Of a DNA stretch of 64,000 bases, positions 23,878-37,253 are shown one piece after another (within the stretch, counting starts at the first letter, position 1; every line of letters starts with the position of its first letter). Origin of the DNA: Saccoglossus kowalevskii (taxonomy: Eukaryota; Hemichordata; Enteropneusta; Harrimaniidae); NCBI RefSeq assembly GCF_000003605.2, contig NW_003138320.1, positions 61,183 through 125,182 on the forward strand, in the 5' to 3' direction. The translations under genes and the position numbers were made by a program. The notes under the pieces are model-generated. The model worked only from the letters and a program-made list of their open reading frames with translations, did no database searches and was not told where the DNA came from.

Positions 23878-24080
23878 TACTGTAGAATACTTTATTTTTG
23901 CTTGGAATTAATTATCGCTGAAGGAATGAATCAGTGAAAATAAAATTCAGCGAATGTACTTTTTTTCCTATATTTCACATTAAACTCATCAATAATCAGT
24001 GAAAATAAATTCCATAAAAAACACCCAACAAACCTTTTCAGCGAAAATTAATTCCAGCGAAAATAAAGTATTCCACAGTA
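23878..24080. mobile_element. 203-bp palindromic MITE, family 1, copy a
   Basis: The ends read inward TACTGTAGAATACTTTATTT and TACTGTGGAATACTTTATTT. The inverted repeats extend far into the element, through TCGCTGGAATTAATTTTCGC, giving an almost fully self-complementary sequence. TA flanks fit a Tc1/mariner-like TA target site. Copies of 203-212 bp occur at 32918-33120, 52425-52636 and 56281-56483. Confidence 0.8.
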
Positions 24081-24821
24081 TGTAATATTACTGGTGTTTC
24101 ATACCAGATTTACTTGATTATTTCAGACAAATGTGGTGACAATTAATGTACATATTTTTGAACAAATTGTCTTTCAAAATTAATTAATTACCATTTTTCT
24201 AGTAATTGATATCATTATTTTTTCCCTAAAAATTTAGATGCAACATTCTCATACATTTTTTTCATAATTTATTTGTTAATTTTGTACAAAAAATTACACT
24301 TAGTTAGTAAAACGTGACAAAAGTTGATTTTAAAGCTAAAAATCCAACACATAATAGAAGAATTGGTACTCGACTTAATTCAAATTGTACTTGTTTTTTT
24401 TTATGCCATAATACAGACACTGAATCAAAAGAATCGATTAAGTTGCTGTTAGTACGAAGCATGGATGAAGGATGTACTATGGATTTCCAAGAACTACCGG
24501 TACCTACATGTAACAGGTGTCAAAACAAAACAAACTGGATTTGAAAAGTCATGTGACTAATGACATAAACCAGTATTTTGTACAATTGTTGGCTGCTGAT
24601 ATTTAGTGAGCTGCTACTGACATGTCTATGTTGGAGGAATGACCTTTGACCATTCTCATTTTAGCTACTCAGCACACGTTTACATCACTGTCAATAGTCC
24701 ATATACATTAGACAGAAATGTCAGTAAAGATCTTGTGAAAAACAAGAGAGCCACAAGTCTTTTTTTGAAAATGTGCTTAATTTTTTCCTCGTTATCGCAT
24801 TACATGTTTAAAATACTATGG

Positions 24822-24955
24822 TTAAAGTGGGGGAGTCGTCACCTATGCATGCGTCAGACGGCCATAGCGTGTAAATGTTTACAAACAAGTGTCCATCCAT
24901 GAGCCTTTGCGTTTTTAGTGCTTGTTGTTATCAGCGCTTTGGACTCAATAATAAT
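24822..24955. mobile_element. MITE family 2, copy 2, right end missing
   Basis: It starts TTAAAGTGGGGGAGTCGTCA and shares GCGTCAGA-GGCCATAGCGTG, GAGCCTTTGCGTTTTTAGTG and GGACTCAATA with the copy at 53239-53387. The right terminal inverted repeat, present in the other copies, is absent. Confidence 0.65.
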
Positions 24956-27665
24956 ATGAGGGGAGCTTGTCTGCCATTCTGTGTATTCAGCTGAAACATG
25001 GTATAAGCATTCAAAAGTCACATGTGGTTCTATTTACAATACAGAGAATTTGTAGTTCAGGTCATATTAGTCATATCAGGTGATATTTTCCTTGCGTTTT
25101 GAGACATTTTTAAAGAGAGATTTAAATTCTCTGAATCTGTTGCTCTGAAAGTGAAACCTGAAATCCACTATACACAAATCATATATCATATGTATGTCAT
25201 CTCAAAAACCAGCAAATAAAACCTGTCACTTAATATATCATTAATAGTGACTGGGTAAATATCTTTATGTATATAGTCAGGAAATGTATATTTAATTTCT
25301 ACTATACAGTTTATACATGTATGTACGTGACTTGGAAGGACAACTTTACTGAAATGAGACCACCCAAAATGTATATTGATGACAGATAATGCATTTTAGT
25401 AAGAATTTCTTCTGTTAGGCGATTCAAAATGACCATTTTCATGATTTCTATGATAACTGAAAAAACTTTGAAAGATTATACACCCAACTAATTTTCACAG
25501 AATTTAATTATTTCCACTGACTCTGGAATTTCCAGAAATCTAGCATTTAACAGTACATTGTGTACCTACTGTTTAAGCAAAATGTTTTTGCTTCCTAACA
25601 TTGTGCGTGTCATTTTCAAACCTTGATCTCGCACATATTATTTTTTGCAATTTCACATACTACTAAAGTGTGTGCACCACATATGTTAGAATGGCGAAAT
25701 GTTTGTTATGTTGTTCAAACCAAGCGTAAATGAACGTATTCAAAAACGTTATTCAATAAATAATGTTGTTGAATGTTCATTAGATCTTAATTATGTGGAA
25801 TTGTTTTATCGCTAAAAAAAAATTCCTCCTTATTTTCCATGGGACGAGAGGCATATTTAAACCACTTAGTACAACTTTTTGTGGTAGAGCCACGTTTCCT
25901 GTTTACTTCTAGACAATCAGGAACTATTTTAATTGACAACGACTTTACTTCCCACTATCTGTGCATATTACGTTCAATCAAGCGTGTCAGGTTTATCTAC
26001 GATGATAGCCATGGCCACCGCATTTGAGTATCAGCTCTTGCACTAGTAAAATCAAAAAGACAGTTAATGTGAAGACCAGACCATTTCATACTTACATGTA
26101 GTCTACTATTTTGAGTTCTACAAATGTAAATATATCAATTAACCACATCCATCAGTAATCAGTAATGAAGGTAATAGAATCACTTGCATTTCTGAGAAGC
26201 CAAGACTTTGTGTCGTGTTAAGTAGGTTATTTTTGATACTGAGTATTCGACAATAACTACACACGCAGACAGAGACTAACACCTCTAATGCTTTATGACA
26301 AATTAAGATGGATATACAGGACTAATGGGATTCAGAGATCTTAGCTTTTGAAGCGAATGTAATTTCCTTCCGAGAGAATCATGAAACGTTCACAATCTCA
26401 GAAACCATGAGTGACAGAACATGAGAATGAGAGCCGATTATGCTCAGCTGAGTCGGCTGCCTTAAAAAGCTTGCACAATAGCGCCGCGGATACACACTCA
26501 TCTCGACACTACTTAAAATTGGCACCGAATATACAAGAAAGGCTTCAACTGTATAACCTAAATGTGTTGCAGATGTTGTTACACAGATTCTATAATCTGC
26601 AGATATATTGAGGCAAACCTTTCCTAATTTGGTCACTTAGAATAAATGAACTGGATCTATTCTAAGAACGAGTGCACATCACGTCAATGAATGAAGGCAT
26701 TTCCTCTTGACGTCATTCGAGGGATTCACTGTGACCACTGTTTCTGTAAAGTATTTTTAGACACATATACATGTATACAGTCGTTATCTAATTGTTGCTT
26801 TGTTAAGACGGTTTAAATTCTCCAGTGACAAATCTGACATTAAACGCAAGTTGTGAGAGAATATTTTCTAAACAAGAAAAGAGGATGAATAAACATAGCA
26901 CAACTATTACAACCTTGCCCATTGAGAATATTGATATAGATATTGAATAATGAATAAGAATTATTAAAGGATGGATACACCCTAGATTGTTTATCACACT
27001 GGTGATTATTTGATCACAAGTTAAACAAATGCTGGGATAGACAAGACTACTTATATTATTTTTAACATTTTTGTACCTTGAATACTATACATACTGTATT
27101 AATCTCACAGTCCCTTATAGATTTACATGTCATAAAAGTTCCCAAATATTACAGCAATATACATGTGTATCTAAACAGAATGTGGGTGTAAAAAATGATT
27201 AATACCACATAATGGAAACAATACTAGTATATACATTTGTACATGTATATGTAGGTCTTAATTATCTGCAATTATTTAAAATATACAATTGTATCTAACA
27301 AATGTATCAGTCTAGATACCTTAAAATTATTATACATGCTAGTCACATCAAAATTGGAAGAGTTTGATGATTTTAATATTGCGATTGATGAGATTTTCAA
27401 GTTTGAAGATGATCAGATACTGAATGATTGATACATGTAGTAACAACAACAACAAGAAAATTTGAATTTATGCATGCTATTATTCTGGCAGTTATTGCCT
27501 AATACTAAAATATGTTATATAGTACATGTATATAGTTTACAGGCTATTAGCCAAGAATTTACAACTACCAGTCCAAAACAGTTCAATTTCAAGAAAATGT
27601 AGATGGTTTGATACATTTTCATAAAATTATCAAAGAACAATAGAAAAAACAAGACAAGCAGCCTA
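24956..27665. other. FBXO42 giant intron, unique-looking stretch
   Basis: No exon or large repeat is seen. TGACGTCA-like (CRE) words occur near 26680-26715. A segment at 26875-26970 is related to 29525-29590 (see findings). The short open frames have no recognisable motif. Confidence 0.55.
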
Positions 27666-28965
27666 TCGGCTGAGATAGCTCCGCTGTTAGAAATGCACAT
27701 TTCAATTAAAAAACTGAAGACATCATCAGAAAATGAACAATATGTATAGTATCAAAGCAATCGGACTCAACAAGAAGTGGAAAATATCACTTTCTACCAA
27801 AAATGACTAAAATATTCACCAAAATTAGAGAATTGAAGATATCATCACGAAATGAACAAATCTGAGAAAGGTCTACATGTAGTATCTATATATGTAATAT
27901 CAAAGCAATTGAACTTTTGGTTTTTAACAAGAAGTCGAAAATATCACTTTTTACCAAATATGACAAAAATATTCACCAAAATTATAGAATCCAAAATATC
28001 ATCACGAAATGAACAAATCTGAGAAAGGTCTACATGTAGTATCTAAATATGTAATATCAAAGCAATTGAACTTTTGGTTTTTAACAAGAAGTTGAAAATA
28101 TCACTTTTTACCAAAAATTACAAAAATATTCACGAAAATTAGAGAATTGAAGACATCATCACAAAATGAACAAATCTGAAAGAGGTCCACATGTAGTACC
28201 TATATATGTAGTATCAAAGCAATTGGACTTGCGTTTTTTAACAAGAAGTCGAAAATATCACTTTTTACCAAAAATGACTAAAATATTCACCAAAATTAGA
28301 GAATTGAAGATATCATCACGAAATGAACAAATCTGAGAGAGGTCCATATGTAGTACCTATATATGTAATATCAAAGCAATCGAACTTGCGGTTTTTAACA
28401 AGAAGTCGAAAATATCACTTTTTACCAAAAATGACAAAATATCACCAAAATTAGAGAATTAAAGATATCAACATGAAATGAACAAATCTGAGAAAGGTCT
28501 ACATGTAGTATCTAAATATGTAATATCAAAGCAATTGAACTTTTGGTTTTTAACAAGAAGTCGAAAATATCACTTTTTACCAAAAATGACAAAAATATTT
28601 ACCAAAATTAGAGAATTAAAGATATCATTACAAAATGAACAAATCTGAGAGAGGTCCACATGTAGTACCTATATATGTAATATCAAAGCAATTGCACTTG
28701 CGGTTTTTAGCAAGAAGTCGAAAATATCACTTTTTACCAAAAATGACAAAAATATTCACCAAAATTAGAGAATTGAAGATATCAACATGAAATGAACAAA
28801 CCTAAGAGAGGTCTACCCAAGGTACATATACACCAAGTATCAAAGCATTCAGGCTTGTAGTTTTCAAGAAGAAGTCGAAAAAGTAAAACATTGACACGGA
28901 CGACGACGACGGACAATCACTCATATGATAAGCTCCGCTCGACAAAGTCGACAGCGGAGCTAAAA
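27666..28965. mobile_element. Pearl/HINE-like non-autonomous element with eight 157-bp core repeats
   Basis: A left flank containing GATAGCTCCGCTGTTAG precedes eight tandem cores. The word GAACAA recurs at 27728, 27854, 28011, 28168, 28325, 28480, 28637 and 28794, spacing 155-157 after a shortened first unit. The right flank carries GACGACGACGACGG and a hairpin at 28932-28960 (GCTCCGCTCGAC, AAA, then GTCGACAGCGGAGC), followed by TAAAAATGG. Tandem cores of about 160 bp between unique flanks are the pattern of bivalve 'pearl' and other Helentron-associated elements, and a 3' hairpin fits that. No protein is encoded. Confidence 0.7.
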
Positions 28966-29921
28966 ATGGAAAAAAGTTGCCAGTCCAAAATTAAAGTTGC
29001 CAGTCTGTTTGGTGGGTGGACTGGTGGCTGGCTAACACCCTGATAGTTTATGTTCCTTTGAAGTCTGAGTGTACATGAATGCACACAATTACAGCAGGCA
29101 TGCTTTACCAGCCGAGTTAAAGTTTAGTGATACCCAGTGGTCTTGAATGGTAGATCACACTTCCACACGTGTCTCTTGAATTCACAAATTACAGCGGCAA
29201 GTAAACCTTTCATGCGAGTCAAGATCCGAAAATAAACGAACAGTAGATTAAGGTGTAACAGAGAAGGAATTAATGCATTTTATACGGTAGCAGAAAAGCC
29301 CCTCTGGGCAACAGCAGAGTAGACAGTATTCAGTATTAAAATGTTAAGATGCTTGGGTGAGATAATATGCATAATAATAAGGTATACAAATATCACGTTC
29401 ACATTTCATCATTAGCATGGTGCCCCAAGACAATTTATGTTGAATCTTAAGAGGTTTGAGCTGAAATGAAGATTATACGTCTATTCTTTACGCTTTCAAC
29501 ATTACGAGTAAATGCCATTAAGATATAGAAAATGAATAAAAACATAGCAAAACTATTACAACCTTGCCCATTGAGAGTCTGAATATTAAATAACTAATGA
29601 GAAATCCGGATGGATAAAAACTAAACACAGGTGGAGGCTCAAAATTAACAGTAACTGGACGCGTATAGTACAGGACAAACTTAATTTTTGTGTTGGGTTA
29701 CCGTTTTTCAAAATTAGTAGCTTAACTGGACTACTGTAGATATTTACTAAAAAAATACAATTTAATTTTACATATAAAATCTGTACGTCTTCAAAGCCAT
29801 GGGTGCCAAATTGAGCAACACTTGTATAGCTCCAAGTACATTATGGGGCTACAAAATATTACTATGTGACTACCTACTCTTAAAATAGCCCAGCAAGATG
29901 GTTATCGAGGTCAGTGCAGAA

Positions 29922-30605
29922 ATGAGAGAATGACAGAGTGGGAGAATGATTGACAGAGTGGGAGAATGATTGACAGAGTGGGAGAATGATTGACAGAGTG
30001 AGAGAATGATTGACAGAGTGAGAGAATGGGTGAGTGAGAGAATGAGTGAGTGAGAGAATGATTGAGTGAGAGAATGATTGAGTGAGAGAATGATTGAGTG
30101 AGAGAATGGGTGAGTGAGAGAATGGGTGAGTGAGAGAATGGGTGAGTGAGAGAATGGGTGAGTGAGAGAATGGGTGAGTGAGAGAATGGGTGAGTGAGAG
30201 AATGGGTGAGTGACAGAATGGGTGAGTGACAGAATGGGTGAGTGAGAGAATGGGTGAGTGAGAGAATGGGTGAGTGAGAGAATGGGTGAGTGAGAGAATG
30301 GGTGAGTGAGAGAATGGGTGAGTGAGAGAATGGGTGAGTGAGAGAATGAGTGAGAGAATGAGTAAGAGAATGGGTGAGTGAGAAAATGGGCGAGTAAGAG
30401 AATGGGTGAGTGAGAGAATGGGCGAGTGAGAGAATGGGCGAGTGAGAGAATGGGTGAGTGAGAGAATGGGTGAGTGAGAGAATGGGTGAGTGAGAGAATG
30501 GGTGAGTGAGAGATATTGGGTGAGTGAAAAAATGGCTGTGTGAGAGAATGGGCGAGTGAGAAAATGGCTGTGTGAGAGAATAAGTGACTGAGTGACAGAG
30601 TAAGT
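29922..30605. repeat. 16-bp minisatellite GAGTGAGAGAATGGGT
   Basis: Some 680 bases of a 16-bp unit, with variant units (TGGGAGAATGATTGACAGAG) at the left edge and degraded units at the right. Because 16 is not a multiple of three, all three minus-strand frames stay open and give Leu-Thr-His-Ser/Pro-Phe-Ser-type repeats of 240-270 codons. These are an artefact of the repeat and not a gene. Confidence 0.95.
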
Positions 30606-31289
30606 GAACAATCAAACAAGGATACAAGCAGGTGATAAGGTAATGGTTGCACAATAAGTGGACAAGAAACAACAAAGGTACATTTATATGAGATACATGT
30701 ACACTTGTGTTAAATATCAATCACCAAGTAAAACTTTCATTACATGTGCATATTATACAACTTGACAATAAGTAAAAGTGCATGTACAAGTGAAGAGACA
30801 TGCAAGAGTATGCCTGGAAGTGAGATATGAATCTGTACACAGTACAGTAAACCAAGCAGTCTACACATGTATCTAGAGAATGTATGATAAATGAATAGCA
30901 GCAATCAGGGTTTGTAATGATCTTGACAAGCTAACAGCAGGTGATACATAAATATCTACGTGCACAAAAAGAACAAATCTGTCCAGGATATATTAGGTTT
31001 GTTAAAACCATGCGTTAATTGGAGGGATTCCAAATGATGTGTCCATTCCTCAGTAGATAAATGAGGTACCATTGTAAAGTCTAAAGAAGAATTATTTCAC
31101 GCTGGGCGGAATAATATACTGAAACCATTTATATGTTTTGAAGTCAAATGAGTTAAACATTAGAAAATTGATATTCAAAACAGATTATATAAGCTTTCCA
31201 GTGCAGTCAATAGATATCACAGTACATGTACCATTTTTCTGTACATGACTACAAGTACCGGTATTTCGACTGGTACAATATTGTGAAAA

Positions 31290-31935
31290 ACAAGTACAGC
31301 TATTGTGGAAATCACATGTACTACACATGTATCATAGAAATCACATGTACAAGTTTGGAAATCACATGTACAACTTTGGAAATCACATGTAAGAGTTTGG
31401 AAATCACATGTACAAATTTGGAAATCACATACGAATTTGGAAATCACATGTACAAGTTTGGAAATCACATGTACGAATTTGGAATCACATGTACGAATTT
31501 GGAAATCACATGTACAACTTTGGAAATCACATGTACAACTTTGGAAATCACATGTACAACTTTGGAAATCACATGGAAATCACATGTACAAGTTTGGAAA
31601 TCACATGTACAAATTTGGAAATCACATGTACAAATTTGGAAATCACAAGTACATGTTTGGAAATCACATGTACATGTTTGAGAATCACATGTACATGTTT
31701 GGAAATCACATGTACATGTTTGGAAATCACATGTACGAATTTGGAAATCACATGTACATGTTTGAAAAACACATGTATGAATTTGGAAATCACATGTACA
31801 AATTTGGAAATCACATGTACATGTTTGGAAATCACATGCACGAATTTGGAAATCACATGTACAAATTTGGAAATTACATGTACGAATTTGGAAATCACAT
31901 GTGTATTACACTGTACATGTATCCTAGAAATCACA
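31290..31935. repeat. 21-bp minisatellite TTTGGAAATCACATGTACAA
   Basis: About 30 units of 21 bp, each containing the palindrome ACATGT, often as TACATGTA or GTACATGT. Because 21 is a multiple of three, the periodic frames (EITCTNL, GNHMYKF, WKSHVQI and their complement HVISKFV) stay open for more than 100 codons on both strands. There is no splice or promoter context, so I do not call a gene. Confidence 0.95.
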
Positions 31936-32917
31936 TTTCACTAATCATGCATAAACATCTTTAAATAAATGATGTTGGCGAGCTTACATGTACATAAGGT
32001 TTTGTGGTGTGTTTTTTTATGTTGTATTATTTATGTACATTATACACTACATAATGGGAAGTACATAAATTATATCTTACAATGTGTATCAATTCAAATG
32101 TTTATCTAAATTCAGTTTTTAAGGTCTGTACCAGTTTTACCAGCACATCTCAGGATAATTAAAACTCAACAATGGCAGAATTTTGTATGTATCATGCATG
32201 TATTTGTATGTATCATGCATGTACGTGTACCTGTACAAGCACGTGTACGTGTAAGGTGGAGGCTTCAGCTACCACAAAGAAACCAGTGATATGTGGGCTT
32301 AGTAATTTCCTTGGGAAAAAAACAGATCACGCTGTACTTTTCTGAACTCCACACAGTACAGTCGTTGCCATTCACCTCTTGGTGTTATTGAGTCAGCATA
32401 TCTTACATTGTGCGAGATAACAAAAAAAACACCTGGACTTCTGGCATGTGTCAGGTATTACAGGTGCAATGCATTGAGTGGGAATTTCCTCATTGAGAAG
32501 TGTTGATAAGAAATTGTGTACTCCATTAGAAATGATACTCAAGAGAAAGACCTTTCTTCTTGCTAAAATGTAGGTGCAACAATGTATTTATTCTCTTATC
32601 CAATTCTTTGTTAATTTTGATTATTAATTTTCAAGTGTTTTGAACTGATTATTACATGCGGGAAATGAAATGCAGGAAAAAGTGACTGCATTCCTGTACA
32701 TGTATACCATTATTCAAAGTGCATCTCCAATAGAAGCGCATGTTAACCATTAATTTTATACCGAATCATTTTTTTGCCCATAGACATGTACGTTGCTGTC
32801 ACTTACATATAGGTAATAAACTGCATGTGCTACTAATAGAGAAAATATGGTATAGCCGATTATTACATGCTTCAATCACAATCGTAGGCAATGTGACAGC
32901 ATTCCTGTACAATTTAA

Positions 32918-33120
32918 CACTGTAAAATGCTTTATTTTAGCTGGAATTAATTTTTGCTGAAAAGACATTTTTGGCTGTTTTGTGTTCAGTTTGTTTTCAC
33001 TCATTTTTGATGAGTTGAATGTAAAATAAAAGAGAAAAAAGGTATTTTCACTGATTTTATGTTTATTGTTTGATCTCTTCACTAAAAAATAAATTCCTAA
33101 TAAAAATAAAGAATTGTACA
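32918..33120. mobile_element. 203-bp palindromic MITE, family 1, copy b
   Basis: The left end CACTGTAAAATGCTTTATTT and the right end (AATTCCTAATAAAAATAAAG, then AATTGT) align with the element at 23878-24080, with more substitutions, at the same length of 203 bp. Confidence 0.7.
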
Positions 33121-34185
33121 TGCTGGAATGGCAAGGAAAACGAGCTGATTTTTTATCAGTGTTTATTTGAGGTTTTGAATTTTTATACAATTCAGTTTAA
33201 TATGCTTTCTTTGACAAATAAAATAATTGACATACAGTGTAGCTCACATGGATAAAACTATCGAGTATAGTCAGCAGTGCGGTGAACACAATGTTATGAG
33301 TACTGCTTAGAGGAATCAACCATGCTGCGGTAGACATATCATTTATCTTGTCACTGATGAGTGTTGATCTTTCTAGCAAGCCCCTGAAAAACGTCTCCAC
33401 CATTATCTCTTGAACATTCATCTATTACGAGCAACTACATGTATTTGTGGCACTAGAAACATGTACAGAACACTCTGCTTAAATGGAAAAGGGCAGTCGA
33501 TTAGGATAACCTCTCATTAATGGTTGTAGTGATTTACAAAGATGCATTTATACATGGTTTGGCAGGAAGCCGACAATACTCAGGAAGAGTGGAGGGAGAG
33601 AGAGAGCAATAAGAGAAAGCAATTAAATGATAATTTTTCAGGATGGTGTATTTCTCAGTACGACACTGTTAGTAGCGAAAGGTTGTACAGGGTGTTCATT
33701 AATTCATAAAGTATATTATTATTTATACATGTATATACCCGGTATATATATTGTATATGTACTCCTTTTTAGTACCATCTTTCGCAAATTTTCAAAACCT
33801 CATATTTTTTTTAAACCCACTTTGATATGTACATTTTAAAAGCTCTTGGTTCAAAAATTTCAAAATTCACACCCACCTACATGTGTATCAAAAACCAAAG
33901 TAATAAATCATGTGATCAGTAAACAAAGAAATGATATTTCTAGATAAAACTGATGTCAGCCTCAGAAAGTTGATCATGTGGGTAGAGGTAGCACATAACT
34001 CATCTACCAAAAATCCGTTCATGGCAAGTTGCCTTAAATAATGTGCGAGAATGAAATAATTTTTAAACTATAATTACTATATAATGTGATAGTTTCAGTC
34101 ATTTTATTTCAAGCCATAAATTGAAAACTTTAAACAAAAGGGGCAAGTACATGTAGTTAAAAACTCTATTGTGGACATCCAAGTT
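33121..34185. other. FBXO42 giant intron, no feature seen
   Basis: AT-rich intronic DNA with a short GA-run at 33592-33607 and several TACATGTA words. No exon is supported. Confidence 0.5.
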
Positions 34186-34450
34186 TAAAAGTTGTAGATA
34201 GTAACTAAACATCACAGATAACAACTAAAGTTATATTGATAATACAAAATAACTAAAAGTTGGTAAATCATTACTAAAAGTCATAGATAATAACTAAAAG
34301 TTGTAGATAATAACTAAAAGTAGGTAGATAGTAAGTAAACATTCTAAATACTAACTAAAGTTAATACAACGTTACTAAAAGTTGGTAAATAATTACTAAA
34401 AGTCATTCATACATGTACATGCAATGAATTGTTATTGACAAAAAGTTGTA
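34186..34450. repeat. About 20-bp minisatellite AACTAAAAGTTGTAGATAAT
   Basis: Roughly a dozen degenerate copies of a unit of about 20 bp built on ACTAAA(A)GTT and GTAGATA. The period drifts because of small indels. Confidence 0.8.
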
Positions 34451-36164
34451 GATATGAACTGAAGAGTTTTCCCTGGATGGCAGAGGCAGGCTTATTAGCC
34501 ATGTATTTTTGTTTATAATGACTAATTAAAATATTAGGGAAAACCGTGATACCTACTACATGTGGTTAAAAAAACAGATGATAACTATAAGTTGATGTTT
34601 ATTGTCATTCATTGCCACTGAGCAGCATAAATGACCCATTTTAAGTAGGCACATGTACCTTCAGAGACTTCACCGATGTACTCAATACACCCATCCACCG
34701 AGGACAATTTATTTTTCCTTCAATGTGATTTACAATGGCATTACAGGTGTGAAATTGAAATAGTGTTGGTCATGATTACGAGATGTTACTAAAAATAGAA
34801 CTGACAGAACGATAAAAGGTTGCTCAGTGTGTTAACAAGATTAAAGAACGTGAACAGATGATGGATTACTTCGTTCAGTGATTTGTTATGAATCCTTAGA
34901 AAGCTTACCGCTTGAACAAATTAAGACATTGCAAAATTATTACGCACGAGACTATTCTACTTTTTGATAATGATCAGGGATTTTTTTAAACAAGGAAACA
35001 GGGGCGCAGCGCCCTCATGCCATGGTCATGCACCCCCTTACCCTGGGGAGCAGATCCTCTGGCAACCATAAAATTCTGATTGACCAGGAATCACATGTTG
35101 CCAAAGTCTTCAACTGTCACCTATCTGATTGTAATTTTGGCCCCAAGGAAGCCATAGAATGCTCAATTTTAACTTAGAATTATCAAAAACTCCACACCCT
35201 GGTAGGGAGAACCCTATCTCCTCAACTTGGTGGCACTGCTAAATTGCAGTGCTCCATCTTGCAGGTTTTTTTTTTCTAGAAAAACCCTTGATGATTACTG
35301 TTTCGTTTGTCCAAATCAAAACACTCATAAATATTCTTGTGACTGTAAAGCTCAAATCAATGCTATTGGTAAATTGACACGTCAATCATTAAATCATTTT
35401 GCGCATTTAATACATTTGTGTAAATTTGTCTAAAATTAACGTGAATCTGTTATAATAATTTAAAGTATATCCATTAACAGTTTAAACTGAAATTTTGACA
35501 AGCAGTGACCAATTAATTTGTCAAAAGTTACTATTCAATTTTCATCCTCATCATCTTGCCATGTCCCTTTTTATACATGCAATAACAATATTAACTGTCA
35601 ACTATTTAAAAAAAAAATGAAACACATACAGACATACATCAGCCTAACGCTGTCCATTGAGCTTAGAAAAACAAACCATACTTCCTGTAAGAAACTTCCC
35701 ACAGAAAAGAAAACAAAAAAAGAACTTGCTACAATTTAAATAGAAATGACCTGGACACAAGGGTCAGGAATACAGCTGTGTTCTTAACTATACTTAACCA
35801 TCTATTTTGAGTGGCATTCTCGCTAATTGTGTTAACTGTTTTTAACCTATCAAGGAAAGGTCATCCTTGGGTCAGTGCCAAGCTGCTGGAATTCCGCAAA
35901 TCATGTTATACTAATTATTTTCTGGCACATGACCAAACAGACTGGATTAGTTGAATTCCAACTAAGCCTAGCATTGTACACAGATAATGTGTAATATAAG
36001 AACCATATGGCTTTGATTCTATACCCGCCAATTCCAATCACAATGATACAAACAGTTACAATATTTTCTAGGTGATACATTATTGTCCAGTTATAGTACC
36101 AACATATACCAATACTATTGTACTTGTGTATTTGATCATATTCTGACATAACAAAACATTCTAT

Positions 36165-36655
36165 TCAGATCCCGACATAAGATGCCATTTTATTCAGATT
36201 CTTGCATAAAGTGTTATTTTATTATTGTTATATTCAGATTCTGGCAGAACATACCATTATAATATTCATATTCTTACATAAAATATTGTTATCATAATAT
36301 GGAATGAAATGCTATTTTATTCAGATTCTGGCATAAGACGCTATTTTATTATTTTATTCAGATTCTGGCATAAGACGTTATTTTAATATTTTATGCAGAT
36401 TCTGGCATAAGACGTTATTTTATTCAGATCCTGGCATAAGACGTTATTTTAATATTTTATTCAGATTCTGGCATAAGACGTTATTTTATTCAGACTCTGG
36501 CGTAAGAAGTTATTTTATTCTGATTCTGGCATAAAACGTTTATTTTTTTTATTATTTTATTCAGATTCTGGCATAAACTTTTTCTTTTTTATTATTATTT
36601 TATTCAGATTCTGGCATAAAACGTTTTTTTTTATTATTTTATTTTATTAATCTTC
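36165..36655. repeat. Degenerate minisatellite TTATTCAGATTCTGGCATAA
   Basis: At least ten repeats of CAGATTCTGGCATAAGACG separated by variable (T)TTATT spacers, so the period varies between about 30 and 45 bp. It is older and more diverged at the left end. Confidence 0.9.
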
Positions 36656-37253
36656 CAGCATACATGTACATACATAAAGAGGTCAACAAATAAGTCACTG
36701 GCCAAGATAGAATTCACTTACATATACGACTCTGTGCGAAACCTTGGAATACATGCATTAAAATGTCAAGATGGCCTTACTACAGTACTGACTTGTACAC
36801 TGTGCATACAAATAGTTTTCAACTGGCAGTTTGCAAAAAAGACAGTCAGAAAAAGACAACAAAGTGCTGATACAAAAGTATTAGTGAAAAAATCATGATA
36901 GAGAGAAGACGTATCATTTGCAAAATTTCCAGGGCAGTACAAGCACAGTGTCAAAAACGTATTAAGTAGCAGTCCATCATTAAAAGTAGTTTTACTCAAT
37001 TTCTATTCCCCAATGCCACCATATATCAATTAGATGAATAGACCCAATGGGAAGCCATTTCCACTCAATATTTGTTTCCATGTATACTATGTATGTCCTT
37101 TATTTACACACAGCCTAGCAAAGACAGCTGACCAGATGCACAATTTTCTTTTCAGCAGATGTAATCTTAAATTCATGAAGACGTGAATATCTTCACATTC
37201 AGTTTTACTACTTTCACTACACTGAAAAGATTAAATACAATTTTGACAGACGT

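Noticed and set aside
29870-30720. Three long minus-strand frames rich in SLTHPFSHSPIL
   Set aside because: They are the three readings of one 16-bp tandem repeat, with no splice sites, promoter or non-repeat domain.
31217-31964. Frames of 120-180 codons with EITCTNL or HVISKFV repeats
   Set aside because: The repeat unit is 21 bp, so frames stay open by arithmetic; no gene context.
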